DNA from: Pseudomonas sp. HR96
Lineage (GTDB): Bacteria; Pseudomonadota; Gammaproteobacteria; Pseudomonadales; Pseudomonadaceae
Reading direction: 5' to 3'
Length of the DNA: 64,000 bases
NCBI RefSeq assembly: GCF_034059295.1
Contig: NZ_CP139141.1
Location: 1,409,001-1,473,000 of the forward strand
This document shows, piece by piece, positions 56,521 through 64,000 of the stretch (its first letter is position 1; the number at the start of each line of letters is the position of its first letter). A model generated the notes under the pieces. The model was not told the origin of the DNA. It made no database searches and saw only the letters and a program-made list of their open reading frames with translations. The position numbers were made by a program, and so were the translations under genes.

Positions 56521-56991
56521 TCAGGGTTTGGACGCCAGCAACTGGCCGTCGACCATGCGCAGGCGCCGCGACAGCGCCACCGCCAGCGCGCGGATGATCT
56601 TCGCCGCGACCTTGGGTGCGTCATTGATCATCTTGTCCAGCGAGTCCTTGCCCAGGTTCAGTAGATAGCAATCGGTGGCGGCGATGCAGGTGGCCGAACG
56701 GCGCTCGCCGTCCAGTACCGCCATCTCGCCGAACGTGCCCTTGCGCAGCACCGCCATCTCCACCTGACGATCGTCCACGCTGGTCTTCTGCACCGAGACG
56801 TGGCCGGAGTGGATGATGCACATGAAGGTGCCGGCATCGCCCTCGTGGAAGATTTCCTCGCCTTTTTTCATCTGACTGATGATGAAATAGCCCGCCGCGG
56901 TGGTCAGCTCCGCCGGTGGCAGGTTATTGAACAGTCCGCAGTCCATCAGCTTGTCGCGAATTTCGATTTTGAGCGTGGCTTGGTCTGACAT
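56521..56991 (-). CDS. Cyclic nucleotide-binding (Crp-like) domain protein
   Basis: The 156-residue protein is essentially one cNMP-binding beta-roll (EEIFHEGDAGTFMCIIHSGH to LRKGTFGEMAVLDGERRSAT). The phosphate-binding cassette FGEMAVLDGERRSA lies around residue 88. There is no helix-turn-helix, so it is a stand-alone sensor rather than a transcription factor. The ligand could be cAMP or c-di-GMP, or none. Confidence 0.85.
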   Translation of the reverse strand: MSDQATLKIEIRDKLMDCGLFNNLPPAELTTAAGYFIISQMKKGEEIFHEGDAGTFMCIIHSGHVSVQKTSVDDRQVEMAVLRKGTFGEMAVLDGERRSATCIAATDCYLLNLGKDSLDKMINDAPKVAAKIIRALAVALSRRLRMVDGQLLASKP

Positions 56992-57057
56992 GGTTCACGG
57001 TCTTCAAATTGTCGTCTGGGGCGAGCGGCCGATGCCGGCTGCCTCGCCCGGTGATTG

Positions 57058-59103
57058 TTACACCAACCCCAGCACCTTGAATACAAAACCGTATTCGAGG
57101 GCCAGGTCACGCAGACCCTGGTAGCGGCCGCTCATGCCGCCGTGGCCGGCACCCAGCTCGGTCTTGAGCAGCAGCAGGTTGCTGTCGGTCTTGCGTTCGC
57201 GCAGGCGCGCCACCCATTTGGCTGCCTCCCAATACTGCACGCGGCTGTCGTTGTAGCCGGCGATCACCAGCATCGCCGGATAGGCCTGTGCGCGCACGTT
57301 CTCATAGGGAGCATAGGCCTTGATTCGCGCGTAGACCTCTGGATCTTGCGGGTTGCCCCACTCGTCGTACTCGGTGACAGTCAGCGGCAGATCGGGGTCG
57401 AGCATGGTGTTGAGCACGTCGACGAAGGGGACCTCGGCGATGGCCGCCCGGAACAGCTCGGGCCGCTCGTTGAGCACCGCGCCGATCAGCAGGCCGCCGG
57501 CGCTGCCGCCGCTGATGACCAGTTGCTCGGAGCGGGTAAGGCCCTGGGCGATCAGGTGCTCGGCGCAGGCGATGAAGTCGCTGAAGGTATTGGCCTTGTG
57601 CTCCTGCTTGCCGGCGCGGTACCAGGCTTCGCCCAGCTCGCCGCCGCCGCGCACATGAGCGATGGCAAAGGCCACACCACGGTCGAGCAGGCTCAGGCGG
57701 CCATGGGAGAACCAGGGGTCCAGGCTAGAGCCGTAGGCGCCGTAGCCATAAAGATACAGCGGGGTCGGCTGGCCCACGGCGTCGCGGCGCACCACCAGGC
57801 TGATCGGCACCTGCACGCCGTCCGGGGCGGTGGCCCAGAGGCGCTGGCTGACGTAGTCATCGGCATTGAAGGTGCCCAGCACCGGGGTTTCCTTGAGCAC
57901 CTGCTGGCTGCCGTCGGCCAGCGTCAGCTGGCGGATCTGCCCGGGGCGGTTGAGCGATTCGTAGCGCAGGCGCACCCGTGTGCTGGTGAATTCCAGGCTG
58001 TCGTAGAGGTACAGGTTGTACACCGCGTCGGGCAGTTGCACGCGATAGGGCGCCAAGCCCTGGGCGTGCACCTCGATCACCGGCAGGCCGCCCTCGCGCA
58101 GGCTCAGGCTGAAGGCCTGGGCGTTTAGGGTGACACCTTCGAGCATCACCTGGTCGCGATGGCCGATCAGCTCCTGCCACTGCTCGCGGCTGGGCACCTG
58201 GCCTTGATCGGGCACCTGATAGAGGGCGAAGTTGATGCCGGTCTGGTTGCTGCGCACAAACCAGGTCCATTGACCGTCGAGCTGGCCGTGGTCGATGTGA
58301 TAGTCGTGGTCTTCGACCCGAGCGGCAACGCACTGAAAGGCGCCACGCGGTTGTTCGGCGTCAAGCACCCAGTTCTCGCTGGTGGTCTTGCTGCCCAGTT
58401 GCAGGATCAGCTGGCGCTCGGAGCTGGAGCGGTAGCAGTGCAAAAAGAAACGCCCGTCGGCCTCCTCGAACACCGCCTCGCTGCCAGGTTCGCCGAGGGT
58501 GTGGCGGTACAGCTTGAACGGCCGGTGGGTTTCGTCCAGCTCGGCGAAGAACAGCGTCTGGCTGTCGTTGGCCCAGGTCATGCTGCCGTCGCAATCGTCG
58601 AACGGCAGTTGCTCCACGGCGCCGGTGGCCAGCTCCTTGACGTACAGGCGGTAGATCTCGTCGCCGGTGGTATCCAGGCTGTAGGCCAGGCGTTGGTGGT
58701 CGGGGCTGACGTTGAAGGTGCCCAGCGAGAGAAAACCGCCGGCGGCCAGCTCGTTGGGGTCGAGTAGCAGCTGCTCCTGGCTCTCGTCGACCGTGGCCGA
58801 ATCATCGGCCGGGCGCGGGCAGCGGTAGTGGCGCGCGTATTCGTCGCCCGCCGTGGTGCGGGTGTAATACAGGTAGGCGCCCCAGGGCGAGGCCAGCGAC
58901 AGGTCGGTTTCGCGGATGCGTGCCTTGATCTCCTCGAACAGCTGCTCGCGCAGCCCTTGTTCATCGGCCAGGCAAGCTTCCTGCCAGGCGTTCTCGGCCT
59001 TGAGGTAGTCCAGCACGGCCGGGTCGTCGCGCTCCTGCAGCCAGGCGTAGGGGTCGGTGCCAGGCACGGTGTGGGCGATCGGGGCGTGAGCGGATTGGGG
59101 CAT
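57058..59103 (-). CDS. ptrB: Oligopeptidase B (prolyl oligopeptidase family S9A)
   Basis: Cytoplasmic serine peptidase cutting peptides after Arg or Lys. ATG 59103 (MPQSAHAPIAHTVPGTDPYA) gives 681 residues, the usual size. The frame stays open 2 kb further upstream, but that part is antisense to real genes. An N-terminal beta-propeller is followed by the hydrolase domain with nucleophile Ser in ISGGSAGGLLIGAV, and the His in GAGHGGMSGR. Confidence 0.95.
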   Translation of the reverse strand: MPQSAHAPIAHTVPGTDPYAWLQERDDPAVLDYLKAENAWQEACLADEQGLREQLFEEIKARIRETDLSLASPWGAYLYYTRTTAGDEYARHYRCPRPADDSATVDESQEQLLLDPNELAAGGFLSLGTFNVSPDHQRLAYSLDTTGDEIYRLYVKELATGAVEQLPFDDCDGSMTWANDSQTLFFAELDETHRPFKLYRHTLGEPGSEAVFEEADGRFFLHCYRSSSERQLILQLGSKTTSENWVLDAEQPRGAFQCVAARVEDHDYHIDHGQLDGQWTWFVRSNQTGINFALYQVPDQGQVPSREQWQELIGHRDQVMLEGVTLNAQAFSLSLREGGLPVIEVHAQGLAPYRVQLPDAVYNLYLYDSLEFTSTRVRLRYESLNRPGQIRQLTLADGSQQVLKETPVLGTFNADDYVSQRLWATAPDGVQVPISLVVRRDAVGQPTPLYLYGYGAYGSSLDPWFSHGRLSLLDRGVAFAIAHVRGGGELGEAWYRAGKQEHKANTFSDFIACAEHLIAQGLTRSEQLVISGGSAGGLLIGAVLNERPELFRAAIAEVPFVDVLNTMLDPDLPLTVTEYDEWGNPQDPEVYARIKAYAPYENVRAQAYPAMLVIAGYNDSRVQYWEAAKWVARLRERKTDSNLLLLKTELGAGHGGMSGRYQGLRDLALEYGFVFKVLGLV

Positions 59104-59202
59104 GGGCGGTCTCCGGTTCGGCCATTGGCCGCCATGTGGCGAGCCGGTCGGGCGAAAAGCCGTTATCATAAGCGCCCCCCGGACTCCCAGCCATGAAAAA
59201 CC

Positions 59203-59724
59203 ATGACCGAAAACGACTATCTGCACGCATGGGCAATTTACGCCGTTGCCGCCCTGGGCTGCCTGTTGGTGTGGTTCAGAATCACTCGCTGGATGTGGCG
59301 CTTTCTGCGTGAGCCGCTGCGGGTCATCGGCCTGGTGGCGCTGGTGGCGCCGACGCTGATCGACCCGGCCCAGGAAAAATACGCCCCGGCCGTGGCCGTC
59401 ACCGCCCTGGACCTGGTGTTCAAGGTGGGCAACAACGCCTGGCGGTCGATCTCCGAGTTGCTGATGTACAGCATGATCGCGCTGGGCATCTACCTGGTGT
59501 TCGCCCTGATCCGCTGGCCGTTCCTGCGCAAGGCCAACGAGCGCCGCGCCGCCCAGGCCCAGGCCGCTGCGGCGGCAGCGGCCGCACCGGCGCCGCAGCC
59601 CGAGGTGGAGGAGCCCTTTGGCGCCGCCGGGCGGCCGCATTACAGCGCCGATCCGGTGCCGCGCAGCGCGCCGCGCAACCCGCCCGCCGCCGGCCCGCGC
59701 GGCCGCGTTGAACCGCGTCTCTGA
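59203..59724 (+). CDS. Predicted membrane protein, function unknown
   Basis: The 173-residue protein has two to three hydrophobic segments (WAIYAVAALGCLLVWF near 10-25, VIGLVALVAPTLI near 42-54, and YSMIALGIYLVFALI near 90-104). A low-complexity Ala/Pro-rich cytoplasmic tail follows from about 120. The start is near the ptrB start on the other strand, so the 99-bp gap is a shared promoter region. The amidotransferase gene follows 15 bp later. Confidence 0.8.
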   Translation: MTENDYLHAWAIYAVAALGCLLVWFRITRWMWRFLREPLRVIGLVALVAPTLIDPAQEKYAPAVAVTALDLVFKVGNNAWRSISELLMYSMIALGIYLVFALIRWPFLRKANERRAAQAQAAAAAAAAPAPQPEVEEPFGAAGRPHYSADPVPRSAPRNPPAAGPRGRVEPRL

Positions 59725-59739
59725 GCAGGGCAAGCGAAC

Positions 59740-60516
59740 ATGTGCGAACTGCTGGGCATGAGTGCCAATATCCCCACCGACATCGTCTTCAGCTTCACCG
59801 GGCTGATGCAGCGCGGTGGCCGCACCGGCCCGCATCGCGATGGCTGGGGCATCGCCTTCTATGAAGGGCGCGGCCTGCGCCTGTTCCAGGACCCGGCGGC
59901 GAGCAGCGAGTCCGAGGTCGCGCAGTTGGTGCAGCGCTACCCGATCAAGAGCGAAGTGGTCATCGGCCACATCCGCCAGGCCAACGTCGGCAAGGTCTGC
60001 CTGGCCAACACCCACCCGTTCGTGCGCGAGCTGTGGGGGCGCAACTGGTGCTTCGCGCACAACGGCCAGCTGGCGGACTTCAACCCGACGGCCGATTTCT
60101 ACCGCCCGGTGGGCGATACCGACAGCGAGGCGGCGTTCTGCGACCTGCTCAACCGGGTGCGCGGCGCGTTTCCCGAGCCGGTCGAGATCCAGCAGCTGCT
60201 GCCGGTGCTGATCGACGCCTGCAGCCAGTACCGCTCGCAGGGCGTGTTCAACTGCCTGCTCAGCGATGGCGACTGGCTGTTCTGCTTCTGCTCGACCAAG
60301 CTGGCGCACATTACCCGTCGGGCACCTTTCGGCCCGGCGCGCCTCAAAGACGTGGACGTGATCGTCGATTTCCAGGCCGAGACCACGCCCAACGACGTGG
60401 TCACGGTGATCGCCACCGAGCCTCTGACCGAGAACGAAACCTGGAACCGCTACCAGCCGGGTGACTGGGGCCTGTGGCGCCAGGGCGAGTGCATCGCGCA
60501 GGGCTCTGAAGCATAA
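59740..60516 (+). CDS. Class II glutamine amidotransferase family protein (YafJ-like)
   Basis: The 258-residue Ntn-hydrolase begins MCELLGMSAN, so Cys2 becomes the N-terminal nucleophile after methionine removal. RDGWGIAFYEG, GHIRQANVGKVCLANTHPFV and CFAHNGQL form the glutaminase pocket. There is no acceptor domain, so the nitrogen acceptor, if any, is another protein. Confidence 0.9.
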   Translation: MCELLGMSANIPTDIVFSFTGLMQRGGRTGPHRDGWGIAFYEGRGLRLFQDPAASSESEVAQLVQRYPIKSEVVIGHIRQANVGKVCLANTHPFVRELWGRNWCFAHNGQLADFNPTADFYRPVGDTDSEAAFCDLLNRVRGAFPEPVEIQQLLPVLIDACSQYRSQGVFNCLLSDGDWLFCFCSTKLAHITRRAPFGPARLKDVDVIVDFQAETTPNDVVTVIATEPLTENETWNRYQPGDWGLWRQGECIAQGSEA

Positions 60517-60537
60517 CCACGCAAGGGAAGGGTGTTC

Positions 60538-61062
60538 ATGCTGCGAAGCTATCTGCGACTGGTACTGTTTGCCTTCGGCCTGCTGGTGGGTGTGCAGGTG
60601 CCCGGCTTGATCAACGACTACAGCCAGCGTGTCCAGGCCCACCTGATCGAGGCGCGCACCAGCCTGCAAGGCTTCAACGACACCGCGCAGAAGTTCTTCA
60701 ACGGCGACCTGCAGGCACTGGTGGAGCATTACCGCAGCAGCGACGACCCGGTGTTTCGCAGCGACGCCGACAGCATCGGCGCACTGCTGACCCGCAGCCA
60801 GTCGCTGGAGCACGAGTGGCAGGCCCTGCAAGCACCCTGGTACGCCCGCGATTGGCATGTGCTGGTGGGCGCCGACCCGCAGATCCGCCAGGAAACCCTG
60901 CAGGGCTATACCTACCAGATCCTGCTGTCTCCGCAGGCCATTGGCTGGGCCATCGCGCTGGGCTTCCTGCTGTCCTGGGTCATCGAAAGCATCGGCGTGA
61001 TCATTGGCTGGGTGTTCACAGGCGGGCGCCGGCGCCCGGTGATTTCCCGCGACACCCGTTAA
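60538..61062 (+). CDS. DUF2937 family membrane protein
   Basis: The 174-residue protein starts at ATG 60538 after AAGGGAAGGG. One N-terminal membrane segment (YLRLVLFAFGLLVGVQVPGL) and one C-terminal segment (WAIALGFLLSWVIESIGVII) enclose a helical, charged central region of about 110 residues. This two-anchor layout fits DUF2937. Function unknown. The three-gene run from 59203 appears to be an operon. Confidence 0.78.
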   Translation: MLRSYLRLVLFAFGLLVGVQVPGLINDYSQRVQAHLIEARTSLQGFNDTAQKFFNGDLQALVEHYRSSDDPVFRSDADSIGALLTRSQSLEHEWQALQAPWYARDWHVLVGADPQIRQETLQGYTYQILLSPQAIGWAIALGFLLSWVIESIGVIIGWVFTGGRRRPVISRDTR

Positions 61063-61129
61063 GCTTTTCTTATCGGCCGCGTGCAGTTTAATTCGCTGGA
61101 CGCCACGGGCGGTCGGCCTCAAAAATGTA

Positions 61130-61144
61130 TGTCAGGCCATGACA
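61130..61144. promoter_or_regulatory. Palindromic candidate operator upstream of pxpA
   Basis: TGTCA-GGCCA-TGACA lies 20 bp before the pxpA start codon, between the DUF2937 gene and the pxp operon. The five-base arms are perfect. The regulator is unknown; GntR-type sites are of this size. Confidence 0.4.
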
Positions 61145-61164
61145 ACATTTTCAGGAGCACGCCC

Positions 61165-61917
61165 GTGAGCCGTCTTCTACTCAACTGCGACATCGGCGAG
61201 AGTTTCGGCGCCTGGACCATGGGCCTGGACGCCGAAGTCATGCCCCATATCGATTGCGCCAACATCGCCTGCGGCTTTCACGCCGGCGATCCGACGGTGA
61301 TGGGCAAGACCGTGGACCTGGCCCTTGAGCACCAGGTGCAGATTGGCGCCCACCCGGCCTATCCCGACCTGGTCGGCTTTGGCCGGCGTTCCATGGCCTG
61401 CTCGGCCGACGAGATCCGCGACCTGCTGCACTACCAGATCGGCGCCCTGGACGGCATCTGCCGCGCCCGTGGCGGCCAGGTCAGCTACGTCAAGCCGCAC
61501 GGCGCGTTGTACAACGACATGATGGCCAAGCCCGTGCAGTTGCGCGCGGTGATCGAGGCCGTGGCGCGCTACGACCGCCCCCTGCCGCTGATGCTGCTGG
61601 CCATGGCCGACAACAGGGCGGCGCAGGCGCTGGCCGACGAGTTCGGCGTGACCCTGTGGTTCGAGGCCTTCGCCGACCGCGCCTACGACGGCGCCGGCAA
61701 GCTGGTGTCGCGGGCCTTGCCCGGCGCGGTGCATCACGACAGCAAGGTGGTGCTCGACCAGGCCCTGCGCCTGGCGCGCGGGCAAAGCCTCACGGCCAGT
61801 GATGGCAGCCTGCTGTGGCTCAAGCCCGACACCCTGTGCGTACATGGCGACAACGCCAGTTCGGTGGCGGCGGTGCGGCAGATTCGCCAATCCCTCGATG
61901 CGCTGCTGGCGCCATGA
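61165..61917 (+). CDS. pxpA: 5-oxoprolinase subunit A (LamB/YcsF)
   Basis: With PxpB and PxpC hydrolyses 5-oxoproline (pyroglutamate) to glutamate using ATP. GTG 61165 follows AGGAGC and gives 250 residues starting [36 protein letters not shown] and [11 protein letters not shown] are characteristic of the family. It overlaps pxpB by four bases. Confidence 0.95.
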   Translation: MSRLLLNCDIGESFGAWTMGLDAEVMPHIDCANIACGFHAGDPTVMGKTVDLALEHQVQIGAHPAYPDLVGFGRRSMACSADEIRDLLHYQIGALDGICRARGGQVSYVKPHGALYNDMMAKPVQLRAVIEAVARYDRPLPLMLLAMADNRAAQALADEFGVTLWFEAFADRAYDGAGKLVSRALPGAVHHDSKVVLDQALRLARGQSLTASDGSLLWLKPDTLCVHGDNASSVAAVRQIRQSLDALLAP

Positions 61918-62618
61918 AGGCGCGGGTCGAGGTGGTGGCCATCGACTGCCTGATGGTGCGGTTGTTCGAGACCATCGACGAGGCCCACATGCCATGGATG
62001 CTGGCGGCGGCGGGGCGCTTGCGCAGCGCTTTCGGCGCCGCGCTGGTGGACCTGGTGCCGTCCTATACCACGCTCATGGTGCACTACGACCTCCAATCCC
62101 TGAGCCCGGCCGACGCCCGTGCCTGCATCGCCGCCGCGCTGCACGACCTGCAACCCGAGGCCGCCGGCCAGGGGCGGCTGCACCGGCTGGCGGTGTGGTA
62201 CGACGTCAGCGTCGGCCCCGAGCTGGCGCGCATCGCCGAGCGCACCGGCAGTGGCGTGGGCGCGGTGATCGCCAGCCATAGCGCCAAGACCTATCAGGTG
62301 TTCGCCCTCGGCTTCGTGCCGGGCTTCGCCTTCATGGGCCTGGTCGACCCCAGCATTGCCACCCCGCGCCTGACCACCCCGCGCCAGCGGGTGCCGGCCG
62401 GCAGCGTGGCCATCGGCGAGCGTCAGACGGCGGCCTACCCGGTGCAATCGCCGGGCGGCTGGAACCTGATCGGGCGCACCGCCGCGCCGCTCTTCGACCG
62501 CCAGCGCGACGGCTACAGCCTGCTGCAGCCGGGTGATCGGGTGCAGTTCGAGGCGGTGGAGCGCGCCGAATTCGTCCGCCTGGGCGGTGACGACAGGCCT
62601 GTGGAGGAGCGCTCATGA
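61914..62618 (+). CDS. pxpB: 5-oxoprolinase subunit B (KipI-like)
   Basis: ATG 61914 overlaps the pxpA stop (ATGA) and gives 234 residues. [29 protein letters not shown] and [20 protein letters not shown] are the family blocks, ending in a cyclophilin-like fold. In Bacillus the homologue KipI inhibits a sporulation kinase; here the operon context supports the oxoprolinase role. Confidence 0.94.
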   Translation: MKARVEVVAIDCLMVRLFETIDEAHMPWMLAAAGRLRSAFGAALVDLVPSYTTLMVHYDLQSLSPADARACIAAALHDLQPEAAGQGRLHRLAVWYDVSVGPELARIAERTGSGVGAVIASHSAKTYQVFALGFVPGFAFMGLVDPSIATPRLTTPRQRVPAGSVAIGERQTAAYPVQSPGGWNLIGRTAAPLFDRQRDGYSLLQPGDRVQFEAVERAEFVRLGGDDRPVEERS

Positions 62619-63541
62619 GCCGTCTGCTGATCCAGGCCAGCACGCCACTGTGCCTGCTGCAGGACACCGGACGCTTCGGCGTGCGGCACCTGGGCGTGAC
62701 CCAGGGCGGCGCCCTTGACTGGCTGTCGATGGCCTGGGCCAACTGGCTGCTGGGCAACGCGCCGGGAGCGGCGGTGCTGGAGGTGACCCTGGGCGGCCTG
62801 ACCCTGCTCGCCGAAGACGATTGCCAGTTGGCCCTGGGCGGTGCCGACCTCGGCGCCGAAGTCGACGAAGTACCGCTCAAGCCGTGGCGCAACTTCATTC
62901 TGCGCGCCGGCCAGACCTTGCGCCTCAGGCATCCACTGCACGGCGCCCGGGCCTATCTGGCCGCGCCTGGCGGCTTCGTCGCGCCCGAGGTGCTGGGCAG
63001 CCGCTCGACCGTGGTGCGTGAGGGCCTGGGCGGGCCGGACGGCGAGGGGCGGGCACTGGCAGCGGGCGCGCAGCTGCACTACGCCGGGCCCCTGCGCCAG
63101 GCGCGAGGCATGCCCCGTGGCGCCGAGCCGCAGTTCGAGGCTGCGCCGCAGCTGGACCTGGTGATGGGCGCGCAGATCGGCGAGTTCGCCGGGCAGAGCC
63201 TGTTCGATGCCTTCAACCTGCCCTGGACCCTGGACAGCCGTGGCGATCGCATGGGCATCCGCCTGCTCGGGCCGGCCTTGCAGTACCAGGGCAAGGCGTT
63301 GATTTCCGAAGGCATACCCCTGGGCGGGGTACAGGTGCCGCCGGACGGCCAGCCAATCGTGCTGCTCAATGACCGGCAGACCATCGGCGGTTACCCGCGG
63401 CTGGGGGCGCTGACGCCATTGGCGCTGGCGCGCCTGGCACAATGCCTGCCGGGGGAGGAGGTGCGCTTGCGGGCGGTGGTGCAGGAGCGGGCGGTGGCGG
63501 AGCACTTGGCGGTATTGCGCTCGTTCAGCGAACACGGGTGA
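62615..63541 (+). CDS. pxpC: 5-oxoprolinase subunit C (KipA-like)
   Basis: The 308-residue biotin-dependent-carboxyltransferase-like protein shows QDTGRFGVRHLGVTQGGALD at the start, then YLAAPGGFVAPEVLGSRST and GIPLGGVQVPPDGQPIVLLN. It overlaps pxpB by four bases and closes the operon with a GC-rich hairpin. Confidence 0.95.
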   Translation: MSRLLIQASTPLCLLQDTGRFGVRHLGVTQGGALDWLSMAWANWLLGNAPGAAVLEVTLGGLTLLAEDDCQLALGGADLGAEVDEVPLKPWRNFILRAGQTLRLRHPLHGARAYLAAPGGFVAPEVLGSRSTVVREGLGGPDGEGRALAAGAQLHYAGPLRQARGMPRGAEPQFEAAPQLDLVMGAQIGEFAGQSLFDAFNLPWTLDSRGDRMGIRLLGPALQYQGKALISEGIPLGGVQVPPDGQPIVLLNDRQTIGGYPRLGALTPLALARLAQCLPGEEVRLRAVVQERAVAEHLAVLRSFSEHG

Positions 63542-63554
63542 GGGCAGAGAAGCT

Positions 63555-63573
63555 CGGGGGGCTTTGCCCCCCC
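63555..63573 (+). terminator. Hairpin after pxpC
   Basis: GGGGGGC-TTT-GCCCCCC, 14 bases after the pxpC stop. There is no T-run. It lies in a convergent gap. Confidence 0.55.
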
Positions 63574-63593
63574 CCGCCTTCTGCCCCTACGCT

Positions 63594-63821
63594 TCAGGAT
63601 TCTTCGATCGACAGCGACTCACCGCTCACCGCCGCAGTCTGAAAAATCTGCTCCGGCAACTTGAACCCCCGCAGCTTGAGCAGCGCCAACGGCCCATGGC
63701 CCAGATCGGTGCGCAGGTGCCAAGTCAGTGGCAGGCCATCGGGCGCCTTCAACAACAGGGCAAAGCGTGTGTCGCTGTCGTCCAGCGGTGTGACCTTGGC
63801 CAGTTCCAGGCAGCCCCTCAT
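63594..63821 (-). CDS. Small protein of unknown function
   Basis: The 75-residue reading frame begins MRGCLELAKVTPLDDSDTRF and is mostly beta-type and acidic (ending GESLSIEES). It has no signal peptide or membrane segment and no recognised domain. The upstream region is AT-rich (TAATTTAAAATTTGTTAATG around 63825-63844), consistent with a promoter. No strong ribosome binding site was seen, so it could also be spurious. Confidence 0.5.
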   Translation of the reverse strand: MRGCLELAKVTPLDDSDTRFALLLKAPDGLPLTWHLRTDLGHGPLALLKLRGFKLPEQIFQTAAVSGESLSIEES

Positions 63822-63861
63822 GCCTAATTTAAAATTTGTTAATGAAAGTCCCGAATACCCG

Positions 63862-64000
63862 TCATCCCAGAAGCCCCCAATGCACCCGCTCTTCTGTGAC
63901 CGTATGCTTGTCGGAGAACGGCCAGGACCGGACGAAGTATCGCTCGGCCAGATGGGTAGGCATGATCTCGCCCTCTTTGACGTGGCGGATGACCTCGGAG
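63862..64000 (-). CDS. C-terminal fragment of an unidentified protein
   Basis: On the reverse strand the frame is open from the window edge (SEVIRHVKEGEIMPTHLAER) to a TGA at 63862-63864, ending RVHWGLLG. These 45 residues match nothing I recognise. Only the end of the gene is present. Confidence 0.5.
   Translation of the reverse strand, partial: SEVIRHVKEGEIMPTHLAERYFVRSWPFSDKHTVTEERVHWGLLG

Noticed and set aside
57058..61122. A 1354-codon open frame on the reverse strand extending 2 kb upstream of oligopeptidase B
   Set aside because: The extra part is antisense to three well-supported forward genes and reads as low-complexity His/Arg/Gly/Ala-rich sequence. Family alignment sets the start at 59103.

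Overview
The window is a piece of a Pseudomonas chromosome, most likely of the P. putida group. High GC content, gene order and protein sequences all point there. From base 1 to about 47 kb it carries the housekeeping block expected in this genus: map, rpsB-tsf, frr-uppS-cdsA-dxr-rseP-bamA-skp-lpxD-fabZ-lpxA-lpxB-rnhB-dnaE-accA, tilS-pyrG-kdsA-eno-ftsB-ispD, gfnR/adhC-fghA, ispF-truD-surE-pcm-nlpD-rpoS-rsmZ-fdxA-mutS-pncC-recA-recX, erdR-dgkA and finR/fpr. No tRNA, rRNA, CRISPR array, prophage or insertion sequence was recognised.

Layout. 0-3.7 kb: translation genes (methionine aminopeptidase, ribosomal protein S2, EF-Ts, ribosome recycling factor). 3.7-21 kb: a nearly gapless envelope and lipid run with many ATGA/TGATG overlaps, covering undecaprenyl diphosphate, CDP-diacylglycerol, MEP isoprenoids, outer-membrane protein assembly, lipid A and malonyl-CoA, plus RNase HII and DNA polymerase III alpha. 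21-27 kb: CTP, KDO8P, enolase, FtsB and IspD. 26.5-29.5 kb: glutathione-dependent formaldehyde detoxification under a divergent LysR regulator. 30-41 kb: stress, repair and post-transcriptional control (SurE, Pcm, NlpD, RpoS, RsmZ, MutS, RecA, RecX). 41-53 kb: regulators, RNA-modifying enzymes (TapT, TrmO, a pseudouridine-synthase-like protein, RimO) and the Kup potassium transporter. 54-64 kb: a less conserved stretch of small proteins, a SPOUT methyltransferase, an HNH protein, oligopeptidase B, a class II amidotransferase and the pxpABC 5-oxoprolinase operon.

The two main anomalies are these. (1) pyrH (UMP kinase), which belongs between tsf and frr, is not present as an intact gene. About 140 bp hold a short open frame that keeps the PyrH signature VDGVYTADP and ends in IEEGEQ-stop overlapping the frr start. 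It looks like a collapsed remnant of a normally essential gene. (2) Two copies of a roughly 0.7-kb composite palindrome, 24 kb apart and in the same orientation, follow fghA and kup. Each has two arms of about 210 bp, edged by short tandem repeats built on GATC, around a conserved spacer of about 140 bp. I know no name for this element.

Smaller points of interest are a pseudouridine-synthase paralogue without its catalytic aspartate, a (D-A-K)n tandem expansion in the RecA tail, an 18-bp tandem duplication just before dnaE, a ribbon-helix-helix antitoxin-like protein with no toxin partner, and a well-preserved GacA site and RsmZ gene.
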